From NCBI RefSeq assembly GCF_003367505.1, contig NZ_PXXX01000009.1:124001-188000 (forward strand): a stretch of 64,000 nt of DNA, in the 5' to 3' direction. Positions within the stretch are counted from its first letter, which is position 1. Every line of letters begins with the position of its first letter. Below the pieces are notes generated by a model. The model ran no database searches and had not been told where the DNA came from. It saw only the letters and a list, made by a program, of their open reading frames with translations. The stretch is from Lysinibacillus capsici. Lineage in GTDB: Bacteria; Bacillota; Bacilli; Bacillales_A; Planococcaceae. The position numbers and the translations under genes were made by a program. Positions 42,109 through 50,317 of this stretch are shown here, one piece after another.

Positions 42109-43221
42109 ATGACGACCTTACAAAAAATAACACCTGTCTATGATCCTTGGGAAGCTTATTTAGATGTAGAACAGCATGGACAAATGACACTATCAAATAT
42201 TGAATTTACAACAACAACACTTTGTAATATGCGCTGTGCCCACTGTGCAGTAGGCTATACATTACAAAATAAAGACCCTGAGGCATTACCGATTGAATTA
42301 ATTATAAAACGATTAGATGAAATACCCCATTTAAAAACGCTCAGCATTACTGGTGGAGAACCTATGATGAGTAAAAAGTCAGTCCAGAATTATGTGCTGC
42401 CACTTTTAAAATATGCGCATGAACGTGGTGTACGGACACAAATTAACTCCAACCTAACATTGGAACCAGCACGTTATTTACTGATTGCGCCTTATCTTGA
42501 TGTCCTTCATATTTCCCATAACTGGGGAACAATCGATGAGTTTGTGGAAACGGGCTTTGCAATGATGGAACGCAAACCAACATATGACCAACGTGCAGCC
42601 TTATTCCAACGCATGATTGATAACTCAAAAATGCTAGCTGAACATGGCGTAATGGTATCAGCAGAAACAATGTTAAACAAAAAAACTTTACCATACTTAG
42701 AACATATTCATCACCAAATCATCCATGAGATGAAATGTGCACGTCATGAGGTGCATCCAATGTACCCATCCGACTTTGCAAGTGCACTTACTTCTTTATC
42801 ACTAGAGGAAACACGTGAAGCCATTCATCACCTGTTAGATATTCGAGATGACAATACATGGATGTTGTTTGGTACACTACCATTCTACCCATGTAGCATG
42901 AATGAAGAAGATCAAAAGCTGTTACAACGTCTCCGCACTGCGAAGAATGTCACAATGCGTAATGACCCCGACGGTCGTTCACGATTGAATATCAATATCT
43001 TTACAGGCGATGTGATTGTTACCGACTTTGGTGACACACCAGCCCTCGGCAATATTGTGCATGACGAACTACCATTGATTTTTGATAAATGGATGGCAAC
43101 CGACTTGGCAAAATCGCTTAACTGCCATTGTCCAGCAGTCAAATGCTTAGGGCCAAATGTACTTGTAAAAAATATGTATTATCCTGATGCCGCGTTTGTG
43201 AGTGGCTCTGCTCGTGTATAA
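42109..43221 (+). CDS. yfkAB: Radical SAM / CxCxxxxC protein YfkAB
   Basis: The 370-residue protein has the radical SAM cluster motif TLCNMRCAHCAVGY (CxxxCxxC) and the SAM-binding GGEP. The C-terminal CHCPAVKC fits the CxCxxxxC signature that defines YfkAB. The product is a full-length fusion of the YfkA and YfkB regions. The reaction is unknown. ATG start; the gene stands alone, with a terminator after it. Confidence 0.93.
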   Translation: MTTLQKITPVYDPWEAYLDVEQHGQMTLSNIEFTTTTLCNMRCAHCAVGYTLQNKDPEALPIELIIKRLDEIPHLKTLSITGGEPMMSKKSVQNYVLPLLKYAHERGVRTQINSNLTLEPARYLLIAPYLDVLHISHNWGTIDEFVETGFAMMERKPTYDQRAALFQRMIDNSKMLAEHGVMVSAETMLNKKTLPYLEHIHHQIIHEMKCARHEVHPMYPSDFASALTSLSLEETREAIHHLLDIRDDNTWMLFGTLPFYPCSMNEEDQKLLQRLRTAKNVTMRNDPDGRSRLNINIFTGDVIVTDFGDTPALGNIVHDELPLIFDKWMATDLAKSLNCHCPAVKCLGPNVLVKNMYYPDAAFVSGSARV

Positions 43222-43236
43222 GTTCATCGATAACGA

Positions 43237-43283
43237 GAGAAACTCCATGTTGAACAAAGACTGATCAACATGGAGTTTCTTTT
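43237..43283. terminator. Bidirectional terminator between yfkAB and the ABC accessory gene
   Basis: A perfect 16-bp stem (43237-43252 with 43264-43279) and T-rich flanks. Confidence 0.9.
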
Positions 43284-43326
43284 ACATATGGCGTTATAAA
43301 TTGTAGGTTGTCCTTATGCCCGCTCT

Positions 43327-44541
43327 TTAATGCATCGTATATAATTGTTCGATCCTAAGAGAGGAATCCGCCTCTTGATTTTTTTTGTCTTCGGAAATGA
43401 TTTTCCCTTCATAAATCAATCCACCTGTACGTAAATCAACGATAGACAACCACTGTCCATCAGAAACACGATATACTAAATAAAATTTTCCCTCTGCTAT
43501 ACGTAAATATGGAGCATCATTCTCATTCGCAATGCTTGAATATTGAAGGGTTAAGGGTTCATCCCACTGCTTCTTTTCAATATGATAACGATTCAATGTT
43601 AGACCATTGGCTGAATAAACAGGAATGTATATCGTTTCTTTATGAATCAGCATTGACTTCCGATAGGGTTTTAATTCTTCTGGCATAGTCAATTCCTCTG
43701 CTTCATTCTTGGCATTATTATAGAGATATATTTGACTAGAGATAACTTCTAGCTCAGTATCTTCTTTTCGATCACTGTATTTTTCTACCATATATAAATA
43801 ATAATTTTCGTTTTGAGTAGTAGTATTGTATTCATTAAAAATACGGAGACTGGAAGTGCCTCTTTCTTCTGACACTAATTCTGCAAGGATGGCGTCCTTT
43901 ACTAATTCCTTCTTGTTCTCATCAATGGAATAGACATGCAACTCTTCCCTACCTTTTATAAGATAATTGGCTGATAAATAGTTGGTTGTTAATATATTTA
44001 TTTTTCCATTTCCCACGTAAACGTCATTCACATTAATCCAATCATAGCTTGCTTTAACTGGTATATCGATTTTAAAGGAAGAACTGTCATTTGTAATTTT
44101 ATCAAGTGCATCAATTTGAAGCGTTACGACATTGCTAGCTTCTTTTCGACCATCATCTAAAAACGTTGTGTAAATCAAACGTGATTTGTCTTCAAAATAT
44201 TTTCTTGGATCAAATTCTTTCCCGCGCATAAAATTACGGTGCTCCTCAATATATTTTCGAAGAATCATAGGTTCATTCGGTGCCATCAAATCTCTAAAAA
44301 AAGATTGATTATTGGGATTCGTGGAACCATCCTTTGATATGTACAACATATGATAAAGATCATTACTCTGATAACTTGTTTGAAGAATAAGATTTTCGAT
44401 TTCTTCCTTATTTCCGCTGATCGTTTCAATTTTATAGGATCTATCATTTTTAGAAGCCATTGCTGTTTTTTGGATATAGTAAGAACTGATAAACACCACG
44501 ATGAAGAAACAAATACTGATTGTTTTCCAATATTTTTTCAT
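43327..44541 (-). CDS. Membrane-anchored accessory protein of the YtrA-type ABC operon
   Basis: The 404-residue protein has one N-terminal membrane segment (ISICFFIVVFISSYYI). A large extracytoplasmic domain follows, with repeated beta-rich phrases (LHVYSIDENKKELV, IYLYNNAKNEAEEL, RYHIEKKQWDEPL, LSIVDLRTGGLIYEG) suggesting a beta-propeller. It is the last gene of an operon with a GntR regulator and ABC ATPase and permease. By position it resembles the extracellular component of Ytr-type systems, but sequence similarity is not clear. It may sense or bind the exported compound. Confidence 0.7.
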   Translation of the reverse strand: MKKYWKTISICFFIVVFISSYYIQKTAMASKNDRSYKIETISGNKEEIENLILQTSYQSNDLYHMLYISKDGSTNPNNQSFFRDLMAPNEPMILRKYIEEHRNFMRGKEFDPRKYFEDKSRLIYTTFLDDGRKEASNVVTLQIDALDKITNDSSSFKIDIPVKASYDWINVNDVYVGNGKINILTTNYLSANYLIKGREELHVYSIDENKKELVKDAILAELVSEERGTSSLRIFNEYNTTTQNENYYLYMVEKYSDRKEDTELEVISSQIYLYNNAKNEAEELTMPEELKPYRKSMLIHKETIYIPVYSANGLTLNRYHIEKKQWDEPLTLQYSSIANENDAPYLRIAEGKFYLVYRVSDGQWLSIVDLRTGGLIYEGKIISEDKKNQEADSSLRIEQLYTMH

Positions 44542-44554
44542 TGTTATACCTCCT

Positions 44555-45382
44555 CTAGACCCTGATTTTATATTTTAATAAATGATTCGCAATCCAAATG
44601 GCACTGCCTAAAACGATCATGCTCGTTACCAGTACCATTAAGAAAATTTCAAGTGGGTAAAAGTAATTTGTATAAACATTAACTAATAGGATTGGAGCAA
44701 AAAATACCCCAAGTGACAGTAAGCCATAAAAAATAGCGTAAAAAATCCCTTTTAAACCATAACTTCGCTCAATTAAAATCGCGGTAAATATTACTGCCAC
44801 GAAAAGTAACCCAAGTGCATATACCAGGATAAACTCTGTAAAGCTAGTCGGATACAGCCACCTCCACATATTTAAAGTAGAACTAGCATAAATTGAGAAA
44901 TTTGATTGGAGGTCTATTGGTATAATCTTATTCACTATTTGTTTTTCCATCAAAATTAGCAAGATTTGCAAGGCAATCAAGCCAAGAACTAAAAGCATAA
45001 TCGTCGTTAATTTCGCAAAATAAATGGCGATTCTTTCAGTTGGTAGCATGAATAATCTGTAAATAAATGTATTTTTACCAAACCAATCTCGATACCAAAT
45101 AAAGAAAACATAAATCATCAACATGGCGATACAAAAAAAGATTGGCAGCAGAAACCATTCTGAATCAGTGAATCGATCGAAAGAAAAAGTCCCGTATTGC
45201 TCCACATACTGGTTCATGGATAACTGGTTTTCTGCCATCAACTGTTTAGCATTTTTCATATAGGTTTGTGAGATAATTCCCGCTCCTATAAGTTGGCTGA
45301 GCATGGTCAAGCCTATTAAAATCAAATACAATTTAAAAAATCGATTTACTTCAAAATTAACAAGTTTTAAATAATTTTTCAT
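44555..45382 (-). CDS. ABC transporter permease (ABC-2-like)
   Basis: The 275-residue protein has six membrane segments, beginning LYLILIGLTMLSQLIGAGIIS, with a long extracytoplasmic stretch between the first two. It overlaps the ATPase gene by 4 bases and so is translationally coupled. It resembles YtrC/D and antimicrobial-peptide-type ABC-2 permeases. A single permease gene implies a homodimer. Confidence 0.83.
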   Translation of the reverse strand: MKNYLKLVNFEVNRFFKLYLILIGLTMLSQLIGAGIISQTYMKNAKQLMAENQLSMNQYVEQYGTFSFDRFTDSEWFLLPIFFCIAMLMIYVFFIWYRDWFGKNTFIYRLFMLPTERIAIYFAKLTTIMLLVLGLIALQILLILMEKQIVNKIIPIDLQSNFSIYASSTLNMWRWLYPTSFTEFILVYALGLLFVAVIFTAILIERSYGLKGIFYAIFYGLLSLGVFFAPILLVNVYTNYFYPLEIFLMVLVTSMIVLGSAIWIANHLLKYKIRV

Positions 45383-46068
45383 GCTCGATATACCTCCCTC
45401 ATCACATCAACCACTGATTTCCCTTCATTTTCACGTACTTCCTCCACGCTAAATTCCCTCAATACTGCACCGTCATCCATAAGGACTGCTTTATCAATCA
45501 AATGCTCAATATCACTAATTTCATGCGTTGTTATAATGACACCACGTTCTTCAATTAAATGGCTTGTAAACACCTCTGCAATCTGCTCACGAGAGAAAAT
45601 ATCAATGCCAGAGAATGGTTCATCCATCAGTAAATAATCGACATCAAGTGACAATCCCAGTAGCATATTCACTTTTGCTGTATTTCCTTTCGATAAGTTA
45701 GCAATACGTTCATTCGGATCAAGTTTAAAAAATTGTAGTAATTCTTCTGCCCTCTGAGGATTCCAGCTTTTATAAAAATCAGCCATGAACGCAAAAGCTT
45801 CATTGATTTTCATTTGTGGCAACATCGTTATTGTGTCTGGGATGAAGGTTATTTTTTCAAAACTTTTTTTTGTGATTTTTTCTCCATCCATTAAAATTTC
45901 ACCACTATTAATTGGTGTGAGCGCCATAATAGCTTTCATAATGGTCGTCTTACCTACACCATTTATTCCTATTAGACAAGTAATCTCTCCTTTTTCTGCA
46001 GTAAAAGAAATGTCTTTTAAAACCTGTTTCCTGCCGTATTTCTTGTTAACATTTTTTACTTCTATCAT
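45379..46068 (-). CDS. ABC transporter ATP-binding protein (YtrB-like)
   Basis: The 229-residue nucleotide-binding domain has Walker A GINGVGKTT (Ile replaces the common Pro after Gly, and Val follows Gly). The rest has FIPDTITMLPQM for the Q-loop region, signature LSKGNTAKVNML (a variant of LSGGQ), Walker B YLLMDEPF and the switch His in TTHEIS. The non-canonical signature is typical of YtrB/EcsA-like exporters. It overlaps the regulator gene upstream by 4 bases. Confidence 0.92.
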   Translation of the reverse strand: MIEVKNVNKKYGRKQVLKDISFTAEKGEITCLIGINGVGKTTIMKAIMALTPINSGEILMDGEKITKKSFEKITFIPDTITMLPQMKINEAFAFMADFYKSWNPQRAEELLQFFKLDPNERIANLSKGNTAKVNMLLGLSLDVDYLLMDEPFSGIDIFSREQIAEVFTSHLIEERGVIITTHEISDIEHLIDKAVLMDDGAVLREFSVEEVRENEGKSVVDVMREVYRA

Positions 46069-46454
46069 TTCGATTCCTCCGCTTCTCCGCTTTCGGCATC
46101 ATGTTTTTTCTTTACAAGTTCCAATACTTCGGCTAAAGGCACATCGATAGATTTAATAGAGCCTAAAAATAAGTCAACCGCTTCGATAATCAATTCCTCA
46201 CGGACATTTTTAAGGACTGCTTCATCTTTCGTAATGCAGCTAGGCATATTCCCCTCTGTAAAAATCAATCCTTGTTCCTCCATTTCCTTATAAGCTCGTT
46301 GCGCAGTATTTGGGTTAATCTTTAACTGATTGGCTAATTCCCTTCTGGATGGAATCTCCTGACCTGGCTCATAAAATCCCTTGGCAATTTGTTCTTTCAA
46401 ATGCCGAATCACTTGGACATACACCGGGTCCCGATTATTAAAATTTATAGTCAA
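46065..46454 (-). CDS. GntR family regulator, YtrA subfamily
   Basis: About 129 residues: winged helix INPNTAQRAYKEMEEQGLIF in the GntR recognition region, then the short YtrA-type C-terminal helices rather than a large effector domain. It heads the four-gene ABC operon and likely autoregulates through the four palindromes upstream. The start is TTG 46454 behind GAGGAG; an earlier TTG at 46463 abuts that site. YtrA proteins respond to wall-active antibiotics in B. subtilis. Confidence 0.9.
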   Translation of the reverse strand: MTINFNNRDPVYVQVIRHLKEQIAKGFYEPGQEIPSRRELANQLKINPNTAQRAYKEMEEQGLIFTEGNMPSCITKDEAVLKNVREELIIEAVDLFLGSIKSIDVPLAEVLELVKKKHDAESGEAEESK

Positions 46455-46484
46455 ATAACTCAACTCCTCAAAAATTAATTCCGC

Positions 46485-46653
46485 GTATTAACCACTTAAT
46501 ACACAGTATGTAGAATGATGGGTTGCACCTATCAACATGGACATATTTTTTCTCTCGTTAACACCTCAGTGTATTAAGCGCTTAATACACCGACAATAAA
46601 AAAATGTATTAAACAGTTAATACACTTCTTGAAATGTATTATATGCTTAATAC
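46485..46653. repeat. Four copies of an 18-bp operator upstream of the GntR gene
   Basis: Copies are 46485-46502, 46571-46588, 46606-46623 and 46636-46653, each of form GTATTAA-N4-TTAATAC (the fourth reads GTATTATATGCTTAATAC). The second is a perfect palindrome, extended to 22 bp by flanking GT/AC. Spacings are 86, 35 and 30 bp. The form GTATTA-TAATAC matches GntR-type half-sites, so they are probably YtrA operators. Confidence 0.82.
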
Positions 46654-46859
46654 ACATTTTAAGTCAACCACATTTATGGAAATATCTATCAATAATTAAA
46701 ATCACAGCCAGTTGTACAAGTAGCATGTACATCATGGATGCCAATATACTTTTCTTCAAACAGACGAGTGTTTTTATCTTCATTGTTAACTGGTAATGAC
46801 TGTATGTTTTCTTGTAATTATTTTTTAGCACAAAAATATTTTATGTTCACAAGAGGTAT

Positions 46860-47092
46860 AAGAAATAGAAGTTGAGCTATACTATTAAAGATTTCACTTC
46901 AAATCCAATGACTAGGAGGGTTAACCCGATGAGTGCGATTGATCGATAACTCAGAAGGACCATCAAAACTGAATAAGCTAAAGTACAGATTTCTTAGGAA
47001 TATCTTAAGATCCTATGCGGAAGCGAGGCAGTGTGTCATGGAGCAGAAAATGTAAGTGGTAATCAGACCCGGAAATTCATTTCCGGGTTTTT
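46860..47092 (+). ncRNA. Possible orphan small RNA or small-peptide transcript
   Basis: Between the GntR operators and the convergent LLM gene is a stretch more GC-rich than its surroundings, ending in a strong terminator (47067-47092). An excellent AGGAGGG site (46914-46920), spaced 8, precedes ATG 46929, which opens only the six-codon frame MSAIDR; an overlapping GTG at 46933 opens 40 codons (MRLIDNSEGPSKLNKLKYRF onwards). A hairpin (TAGGA...TCCTA around 47003-47024) follows. I do not recognise a known RNA family, and the promoter is not clear. Confidence 0.4.
47067..47092 (+). terminator. Terminator of the orphan transcript
   Basis: ACCCGGAAA/TTTCCGGGT with a four-base loop and T5. No listed gene precedes it on the plus strand. 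Confidence 0.88.
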
Positions 47093-47131
47093 CTAATTGT
47101 AAAGCCGTTATTCTAATTCAGCTAAATACAT

Positions 47132-47162
47132 AAAAGCCATATTCAGATGAATATGGCTTTTC
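47132..47162 (-). terminator. Terminator of the LLM oxidoreductase gene
   Basis: AAAAGCCATATTCA/TGAATATGGCTTTT stem, directly after the stop. Confidence 0.87.
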
Positions 47163-47165
47163 CTC

Positions 47166-48161
47166 TTATCCAATTAATTCCTTTGCAAGGAATCTATAGG
47201 TATTTAAACGACTTTCTAATTCATATTGATTGCAATTTAGCATCACTTCATCAAAGCCATAGCGTTCTTGCTCAGCGCTTAAAAAAGCAGCAATGTCTTG
47301 GGGTGTCCCGACAAGATTCGCCTTGCGATTATTGTCAATCGTCAATTTATCCATTTCAGTTAATGGATAATCTTTCGCTTCTTCGGGTGACATTGTTTGA
47401 ATGATTTGCCCTTTCATTAATTGAAGACGAGAAATATCAATCGGTTTAGCTAAATATTCCGCTTCTTCTAGGGTTGGGGCAACTGTTGCTGCATATGTCA
47501 CAATGATTTGTGGTTTATCCATATAATAAGAAGGCGTAAAATAGGCTTTATAGGCATCAAAGATATCCTTTGACATATTGCCCGTGAAAAATTGTGCATA
47601 CGAATAGCCTACTCCCAGCTGGCCAGCCTGCATTGCGCTCTGACCACTAGAACCTAGTAACCAAGCCTCTGGTAATGAAATATGAGCAGGAGCTGCAATG
47701 ACTTGATCATAGACATGTTCACCTGTTTTTTGATTATTCATTAGTTTTAATATGATTTCTAGCTTATCATACTGTTCTGTGAAGCGTTGTCGCCTTCCCT
47801 CTGCCAAGGCATAGATAGCGGCATGATCACCACCAGGAGCTCTCCCCACACCAAAATCAATACGATTGGGTGCCAGCCCCGATAATGTTTTAAAGACCTC
47901 TGCTAGCTTATAGGGTGAATAATGCATCATCATGACACCACCCGTACCAATGCGAAGCCGCTGTGTTTTAGCAGCTAAAAAAGCAGCAGTTACTTCAGGA
48001 GCTGAACTCGCCAATGACTGGCTATTATGGTGTTCAGCAAGCCACATACGGTGATAGCCAAGCTCTTCACCTAGCAATGCCAGCTGTTCTGTACGTTGGA
48101 AGGCCTCTTCTGCAGAATGACCTTTTGGAATCGGCATTTGATCTAAAATACTTAATCTCAT
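47166..48161 (-). CDS. Luciferase-like (LLM class) flavin-dependent oxidoreductase
   Basis: The 331-residue MsnO8-type LLM protein begins LSILDQMPIPKGHSAEEAFQRT and has YHRMWLAEHHNSQSLASSAPEV and RIGTGGVMMMHYSPYKLAEVFKTLSGLAPNRIDFGVGRAPGG, the canonical family block. It needs reduced FMN and oxygen to oxidise an unknown small molecule. The start is the second ATG (48161), six bases after GAGAGGATG; the first ATG overlaps that site. Confidence 0.9.
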   Translation of the reverse strand: MRLSILDQMPIPKGHSAEEAFQRTEQLALLGEELGYHRMWLAEHHNSQSLASSAPEVTAAFLAAKTQRLRIGTGGVMMMHYSPYKLAEVFKTLSGLAPNRIDFGVGRAPGGDHAAIYALAEGRRQRFTEQYDKLEIILKLMNNQKTGEHVYDQVIAAPAHISLPEAWLLGSSGQSAMQAGQLGVGYSYAQFFTGNMSKDIFDAYKAYFTPSYYMDKPQIIVTYAATVAPTLEEAEYLAKPIDISRLQLMKGQIIQTMSPEEAKDYPLTEMDKLTIDNNRKANLVGTPQDIAAFLSAEQERYGFDEVMLNCNQYELESRLNTYRFLAKELIG

Positions 48162-48235
48162 GTAAAACATCCTCTCTGTCTCTAGCTCCCCCTTTTACTG
48201 TAATACAGTTTGGATGATTTACAAAATAAAAAACC

Positions 48236-48661
48236 TTACTCATAAGCTAGTTGTTTCTTTTCCCAAGTGTGATAGACCATGCCAACAAGCTTTTGTTGTT
48301 GTTGCTGGTTTAATACGACTTCTTTAAATTTCATTGCCTCTAGGGAAAATTGCTGCGTTTGTTCGTTCACGACAAATTGGAGAATAGCATGTCCTTTTTC
48401 GTCTTGAAACGTAATATCACCTGACAATTCTACAACTTGCTCCCCAGTTTTTGCTTCATAATAACGCCAGTAAGGTTCATAAAAAGCGTAATTAAACGCA
48501 TTTCGAACTGTGACATCTGAAAAATTCTCCAAATAGCCTTCCTTTACGGTATCAATATACTCATGATCTGTTATATCTTTTTTTGCATTAAAGACATACC
48601 CTACAAGTACTCCCATAAACACAACACAGAGAAATACACGTATATGATTTCCTAAACTCAT
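48236..48661 (-). CDS. Membrane-anchored hypothetical protein
   Basis: In this 141-residue protein one N-terminal membrane segment (VFLCVVFMGVLVGYVF) is followed by an extracytoplasmic domain with a cystatin- or NTF2-like pattern: helix (YIDTVKEGYLENF), then beta segments (VVELSGDITFQDEKGHAILQFVV). A Gln-rich part is near the end (LNQQQQQKLVG). Similar anchored domains occur in Bacillales stress proteins. Function unknown. Confidence 0.65.
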   Translation of the reverse strand: MSLGNHIRVFLCVVFMGVLVGYVFNAKKDITDHEYIDTVKEGYLENFSDVTVRNAFNYAFYEPYWRYYEAKTGEQVVELSGDITFQDEKGHAILQFVVNEQTQQFSLEAMKFKEVVLNQQQQQKLVGMVYHTWEKKQLAYE

Positions 48662-48876
48662 GTCATCACGTCCCCTTTACGTAAAAACACCATTATCTAC
48701 ATAATACATCAAAATAATGACTCCAAGTAGAATTTTTTTGAGTTATGTAGAAATTATCGTCATTTCCTATTGAATCACTTCATTTATTTCTATTAAAAAA
48801 TAGCAGCTAGAGTATTTACAGCCTATCCTCAGTTCGCTACTATCAGATTATTATGATAGAAAAGAGATGACCTTTT

Positions 48877-49644
48877 GTGCCTTTTGATTTAGATGTAAAT
48901 ATTTTATTAATTTTAATCCTCTTCGGTTTTTTAGCAGCCTTTATTGATTCAGTGGTTGGAGGAGGTGGGCTTATCTCATTACCAGCTCTTATGTTCGTTG
49001 GCCTTCCTCCCTCTGCTGCAGTAGCAACCAATAAATTGGCAGGTACAATGGGTTCCCTTACTAGCACAGTGACATTTTATCGCTCTGGTAAACTAGATAT
49101 AAAAGCCGTCTATAAGCTATTCCCCTTCGTCTTTTTTGGCTCTATGCTGGGTGCTTGGATTGTCCACTTAATGGACCCAAGTGTACTGAAGCCATTAATG
49201 CTGATTATGCTTGCAGTCGTTGCCATTTATACCATCTTTAAAAAAGACTGGGGCAGTATGACCACCTTTAAACAATTAACCCCTAAGCGTTCTATTATTT
49301 TTGTTTTCGTGATTACACTTATTGGCTTTTATGATGGCTTTTTAGGTCCTGGGACAGGCTCGTTTCTACTCTTTGCTTTTCTCATAGTTGGCTTTGATTT
49401 TTTACAATCAGCAGGAAACGCCAAATTTTTAAATTTCGGCAGTAATGTAGCTGCCCTCCTTATGTTTATATACTTAGGACAAATAAATTATGCCTATGGA
49501 CTACCAATGGGTCTTGCGCAAATTGCAGGAGCTATTGTTGGTTCAAAATTTGCCATTAAACGCGGCAGTGGCTATGTACGTAAATTATTTATCGTTGTGA
49601 CCATTCTATTACTCTTGAAAAATACATATGACTATTTTTCATGA
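48877..49644 (+). CDS. TSUP family anion permease (TauE/SafE)
   Basis: The 255-residue protein has eight membrane segments in two halves, with the TauE repeats GFLAAFIDSVVGGGGLISLPALMFVGLPPSAAVATNKLAGTMGSLTSTVTFYRSGKL and GFYDGFLGPGTGSFLLFAFLIVGFDFLQSAGNAKFLNFGSNVAALL. Members export sulfite, sulfonates or organic anions; the substrate here is unknown. GTG start behind AAAGAGATG. Confidence 0.9.
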   Translation: MPFDLDVNILLILILFGFLAAFIDSVVGGGGLISLPALMFVGLPPSAAVATNKLAGTMGSLTSTVTFYRSGKLDIKAVYKLFPFVFFGSMLGAWIVHLMDPSVLKPLMLIMLAVVAIYTIFKKDWGSMTTFKQLTPKRSIIFVFVITLIGFYDGFLGPGTGSFLLFAFLIVGFDFLQSAGNAKFLNFGSNVAALLMFIYLGQINYAYGLPMGLAQIAGAIVGSKFAIKRGSGYVRKLFIVVTILLLLKNTYDYFS

Positions 49645-49685
49645 TCAGCCGTTATACTAACGTATGCCAATACTATAGAAGGATC

Positions 49686-49715
49686 AAACTTATCTCAATT
49701 GGGGTAAGTTTTTTT
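49686..49715 (+). terminator. Terminator of the TSUP gene
   Basis: ACTTATCTC/GGGGTAAGT stem (wobbles) with an AATT loop and a T7 run. Confidence 0.78.
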
Positions 49716-49724
49716 CATGGTATC

Positions 49725-49749
49725 AACTTTTTCCCTCTCCTCGTACGTC
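49725..49749 (+). promoter_or_regulatory. Possible ECF promoter of sigV-rsiV
   Basis: AACTTTTT (49725-49732) and CGTC (49746-49749) resemble a SigV-type -35 and -10, but the spacer between AAC and CGTC is 18 bases, one or two more than usual. Position just upstream of the sigma gene supports autoregulation; the spacing argues against certainty. Confidence 0.3.
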
Positions 49750-49792
49750 TAGTAAATGTATACAATTTGACAATGTTAAAAAAGGAGCTTCT

Positions 49793-50317
49793 TTGGACAT
49801 GAGAACAAGAAATGCATTTCAACATGAAGAGGTGTTTGTCCAATTCATTCGAGAACAAAAAGAGCGTTTTTATTTGCTCGCGTATAGCTATACAAAAAAT
49901 GAACAGGACGCACTAGATGTTGTACAAGACAGTATCCAAAAAGCCATGCTTTCATTAGATCGACTTGAGAATGTGACCTATATGAAAAGCTGGTTTTATA
50001 AAATAGTTGTCCGTACAGCCATAGATTTTTTACGTAAGCATAAACGCTTACAAGTGACAGATGATGATACATTACAATATTTAACACCTGCTCAAGAGGA
50101 TGTTTATGAGAATGTTGACTTGGAGCATGCGTTGGATGAACTCCCGCAAATGTATCGAGAGGTTGTCATTCTCCATTATTTCGAGGATTTAAAACTCGCT
50201 GACGTGGCGAACATCCTCGACATTAAGTTGAGTACAGCCAAATCGCGTCTTTATAAAGCATTAAAACTATTGAAAATCCAATTGGAAGATGTGAAGGGAG
50301 AAACTGCACATGGATAA
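49793..50317 (+). CDS. sigV: ECF sigma factor, SigV-like
   Basis: A 174-residue ECF sigma: region 2 (LLAYSYTKNEQDALDVVQDSIQKAMLSLDRLENVTYMKSWFYKIVVRTAIDFLRKHKR) and region 4 (LPQMYREVVILHYFEDLKLADVANILDIKLSTAKSRLYKALKLL). The next gene is an RsiV-like anti-sigma that overlaps it by 8 bases. B. subtilis SigV responds to lysozyme and switches on O-acetylation of the wall. TTG start at 49793 is five bases after GGAG; ATG 49799 is the alternative. Confidence 0.88.
   Translation: MDMRTRNAFQHEEVFVQFIREQKERFYLLAYSYTKNEQDALDVVQDSIQKAMLSLDRLENVTYMKSWFYKIVVRTAIDFLRKHKRLQVTDDDTLQYLTPAQEDVYENVDLEHALDELPQMYREVVILHYFEDLKLADVANILDIKLSTAKSRLYKALKLLKIQLEDVKGETAHG

Noticed and set aside
48715-48876. Possible additional small gene before the TSUP transporter
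   Set aside because: Short frames there lack ribosome sites and family patterns; the stretch is AT-rich and looks like promoter sequence.
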